Assembly (NCBI GenBank): GCA_002361655.1
Contig: DETM01000003.1
Span: 43,188 to 51,540, forward strand
Direction: 5' to 3'
Source of the DNA: Prevotella sp. UBA3288
Lineage (GTDB): Bacteria; Bacteroidota; Bacteroidia; Bacteroidales; Bacteroidaceae
Length of the DNA stretch: 8,353 nucleotides
Made by a program: the position numbers and the translations under genes. The notes below the pieces were generated by a model, which was not told the origin of the DNA, did not search any database, and saw only the letters and a program-made list of their open reading frames with translations. Within the stretch, counting starts at the first letter, position 1, and each line of letters starts with the position of its first letter. This document shows, piece by piece, positions 6,646-8,353 of this stretch.

Positions 6646-6672
6646 AAAGTTGAAAGAGTAAAGTGTTGAAAG
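6631..6672. repeat. TTGAAA-type direct repeats spanning the DUF1599 stop and the next start
   Basis: AAGTTGAAAGA occurs at 6631-6641 and 6647-6657 (period 16). The shorter TTGAAA core recurs at 6634, 6642, 6650 and 6666. The array covers the last codons and stop (6643-6645) of the DUF1599 gene, the whole short spacer and the first codons of the following gene. The last Leu-Lys residues of one protein and the early Leu-Lys of the next therefore both come from repeat units. Confidence 0.65.
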
Positions 6673-7841
6673 TCATCGTCAACATCTGCCGCCTGTTGCT
6701 GGCCGTGGTCTTCATCCTCTCCGGATTCGTCAAGGCCGTCGACCCCAAAGGCACGCTGTATAAGATAGAGGACTATCTGCAGGCGTGGCACCTCGATGCC
6801 ATACCCGACGTGGTGGCATTGGCACTGTCGGTAGCCCTGTCGGCGGCAGAGTTCAGCATCGGCATCTTCCTGCTGTTCGCCATCCGCCGCCGGCTGTCGT
6901 CGCGACTGGCCCTCATCCTGCTCACCGTGATGACACCGCTCACGCTCTGGCTGGCCCTGGCCAACCCCATCAGCGACTGCGGCTGCTTCGGCGACGCACT
7001 GGTGCTCACCAACTGGCAGACATTCTGGAAGAATGTGGTGCTCCTCTCGGCAGCCCTCATCATTGTCTGGCGACCACTGCTGATGGTGCGTTTCATCAGC
7101 AGATCCAACCAGTGGATCGTGGTAAACTACACCGTACTGTTCATCCTGGCCATCGCCGGATGGAGCCTCTACGACCGGCCGCAGTTCGACTTCCGTCCCT
7201 ACCACATCGGGACGAATCTGCGCGATGCCTGGCAGCGCACCATGGAGGGTGAAGACCTGCCCTATGCCGAGTTCTTCCTCAGCAGGGCCGACACCGGCGA
7301 CGACATCACCGAACAGGTGCTCAACGACCGGGGCTACACCTTCCTGCTCGTGTCGCCACATCTCGAACAGGCCGACGACTCGCAACTGGACCGCATCAAC
7401 CAGTTGTACGAGTATGCCCAGGACAACGGCTATCCCTTCTATGGCATGACGGCCAGCGGCCAACAGGCCATCAGCCACTGGCGCGACATGACGGGCGCCG
7501 AATACCCGTTCTGCCAGACCGACGACATCACGCTGAAGACCATCATCCGCAGCAATCCGGGCGTGCTGCTGCTGAACGATGGCGTCATCGTGCGGAAGTG
7601 GAGCCACAACCTGCTGCCCGACGAACAAGACCTTAAGGCACCGCTGGAGCAAACAGAACTGGGCCGACTGCCCGACGACTCGGTGATGCGCCGCATCGTG
7701 ATGCTGCTGCTCTGGTTCGTGCTGCCGCTGACGCTGCTCACCATCGCCGACCGCCTGTGGGCCTGGACCCGGTGGCTGCGGTCGAAAGAGAATACTCAGA
7801 AAGAACAAAATAACAACCCTAATTTAAACATAAAGAAAGAA
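6663..7841 (+). CDS. BT_3928-like (DoxX-type) inner-membrane protein, in frame with tpiA
   Basis: From GTG 6663 (TTG 6666 is also possible; TGA 6651-6653 closes the frame upstream) an open frame encodes 393 residues before the tpiA ATG. It shows hydrophobic helices at about 5-24, 48-74, 80-100, 122-138 and 150-166. DCGCFG at 105-110 is a cysteine pair typical of DoxX/MauE-like membrane proteins. A soluble region at about 178-330 looks thioredoxin-like (FLLVSPHL at 227-234, [14 protein letters not shown] at 300-313) but lacks a CxxC motif. A last helix lies at about 343-362, followed by Arg/Trp-rich residues. The domain order and position before tpiA fit the Bacteroidota BT_3928 family, whose function is unknown; a redox or envelope role is a guess. 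There is no stop codon before tpiA: the frame continues unbroken to the window end at 8353, so the product as written is a fusion. A separate protein would require a stop codon that is not in this sequence. Confidence 0.85.
7788..7841 (+). other. AT-rich, spacer-like linker joining the BT_3928-like and TpiA reading frames
   Basis: By hand count, 14 of these 54 bases are G or C (26%), against clearly GC-rich flanks. In the open frame it encodes a hydrophilic Asn/Lys/Gln/Glu-rich linker. The other two forward frames hit TAA at 7811, 7825 and 7831, while the frame shared by the two genes has none. This is what a former untranslated leader of tpiA would look like if the upstream stop had been lost by mutation or by a small indel. 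Confidence 0.7.
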
Positions 7842-8353
7842 ATGAGAAAGAAAATTGTTGCAGGAAACTGGAAGATGAACATGAATCTCCAGGATGGTAT
7901 CGCCCTCGCTAAGGAGTTGAACGAGACACTGAAGGCCGAGAAGCCCAACTGCGGTGTGGTCATCTGCACACCGTTTATCCATCTGGCCAGCATCGCCCAG
8001 TTCCTCGATCAGTCGGTCATCGGTCTGGGAGCAGAAAACTGCGCCGACAAGGAGAAGGGCGCTTTCACCGGTGAGGTGAGTGCCGAGATGGTGAAGTCTA
8101 CCGGTGCACAGTATGTCATCCTGGGCCACTCGGAGCGTCGCGAATACTACAAGGAGACACCCGAGATCCTGAAGGAGAAGGTGCTGCTCGCACAGAAGCA
8201 GGGCCTGAAGGTCATCTTCTGCATCGGCGAGAGCCTGGCAGAGCGTGAGGCCGGCAAGCAGAACGCGGTAGTGAAGGCCGAACTCGAGGGCTCGGTGTTC
8301 AACCTCAGCGAGGAGGACTTCCGTAAGATTGTCATCGCCTACGAGCCCATCTG
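7842..8353 (+). CDS. tpiA: Triosephosphate isomerase, first 170 residues, cut by window end
   Basis: TpiA interconverts dihydroxyacetone phosphate and glyceraldehyde 3-phosphate in glycolysis and gluconeogenesis. It is normally a cytoplasmic dimer of about 250 residues. The canonical N-terminus [13 protein letters not shown] begins at ATG 7842 and carries the active-site Asn9 and Lys11. ILGHSERR at 93-100 supplies the electrophilic His96. The catalytic Glu168 sits in the AYEPI motif at 166-170, just before the window edge, and the remaining 80 or so residues lie outside. All residues expected in this part are present, so the enzyme should be active. The frame is continuous with the upstream membrane-protein gene. 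Translation may start independently at 7842, or the enzyme may be made as the C-terminal part of a fusion. I see no promoter box directly before this ATG. Confidence 0.96.
   Translation, partial: MRKKIVAGNWKMNMNLQDGIALAKELNETLKAEKPNCGVVICTPFIHLASIAQFLDQSVIGLGAENCADKEKGAFTGEVSAEMVKSTGAQYVILGHSERREYYKETPEILKEKVLLAQKQGLKVIFCIGESLAEREAGKQNAVVKAELEGSVFNLSEEDFRKIVIAYEPI

Noticed and set aside
6785..7449. Plus-strand frames of 155 and 74 codons within the BT_3928-like gene
   Set aside because: Out-of-frame shadows with Arg/His/Pro-rich translations; the true frame is open along the whole region and has no stop before the window end.
6609..7808. 399-codon minus-strand open frame opposite the BT_3928-like gene
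   Set aside because: Its translation is Gln/His/Val-rich shadow sequence. The plus-strand frame has membrane helices, the DCGCFG motif and continuity with tpiA.

Overview
The window looks like a chromosomal segment of a Bacteroidales bacterium, most likely Prevotella-like. The evidence is GC-rich coding sequence separated by AT-rich spacers, perfect TAnnTTTG promoter boxes of the Bacteroidota type (four seen), no Shine-Dalgarno sequences, and the gene order DUF1599 - BT_3928-like membrane protein - tpiA. This assignment is inferred from the sequence alone.

Left half, minus strand. Transcription runs right to left through cca (2233-3705, tRNA CCA-adding enzyme), then a strong hairpin terminator, then a new promoter and a two-gene tripartite efflux operon. 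That operon holds an AcrA-like membrane fusion lipoprotein (913-2094) followed by the first 285 residues of an AcrB-like RND pump (856 to the window edge). An outer-membrane channel gene may follow outside the window. The region 3706-3826 is a divergent promoter region.

Right half, plus strand. A 602-residue protein carries a signal peptide, a complete PAP2 phosphatase domain and a C-terminal half that looks like an outer-membrane beta-barrel (3827-5635). Three bases later comes a small coiled-coil lipoprotein (5639-6019), probably in the same operon. Next are a two-repeat DUF1599 protein with its own promoter (6100-6645), a DoxX/BT_3928-like inner-membrane protein with a periplasmic thioredoxin-like region (from 6663), and triosephosphate isomerase (from 7842, cut by the window end).

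The most notable observation is that the BT_3928-like gene has no stop codon before tpiA. The reading frame is open and in register from 6663 to the window end (563 codons). It crosses an AT-rich stretch that looks like a former spacer, so the DNA as given encodes a membrane protein fused to a glycolytic enzyme. Secondary points are the PAP2/beta-barrel fusion, a terminator hairpin nested into the next promoter, and different short direct repeats at four gene junctions, two of which extend over stop codons. I see no mobile element, CRISPR array, tRNA or rRNA. Apart from the fusion, this is a fairly ordinary core-genome region.
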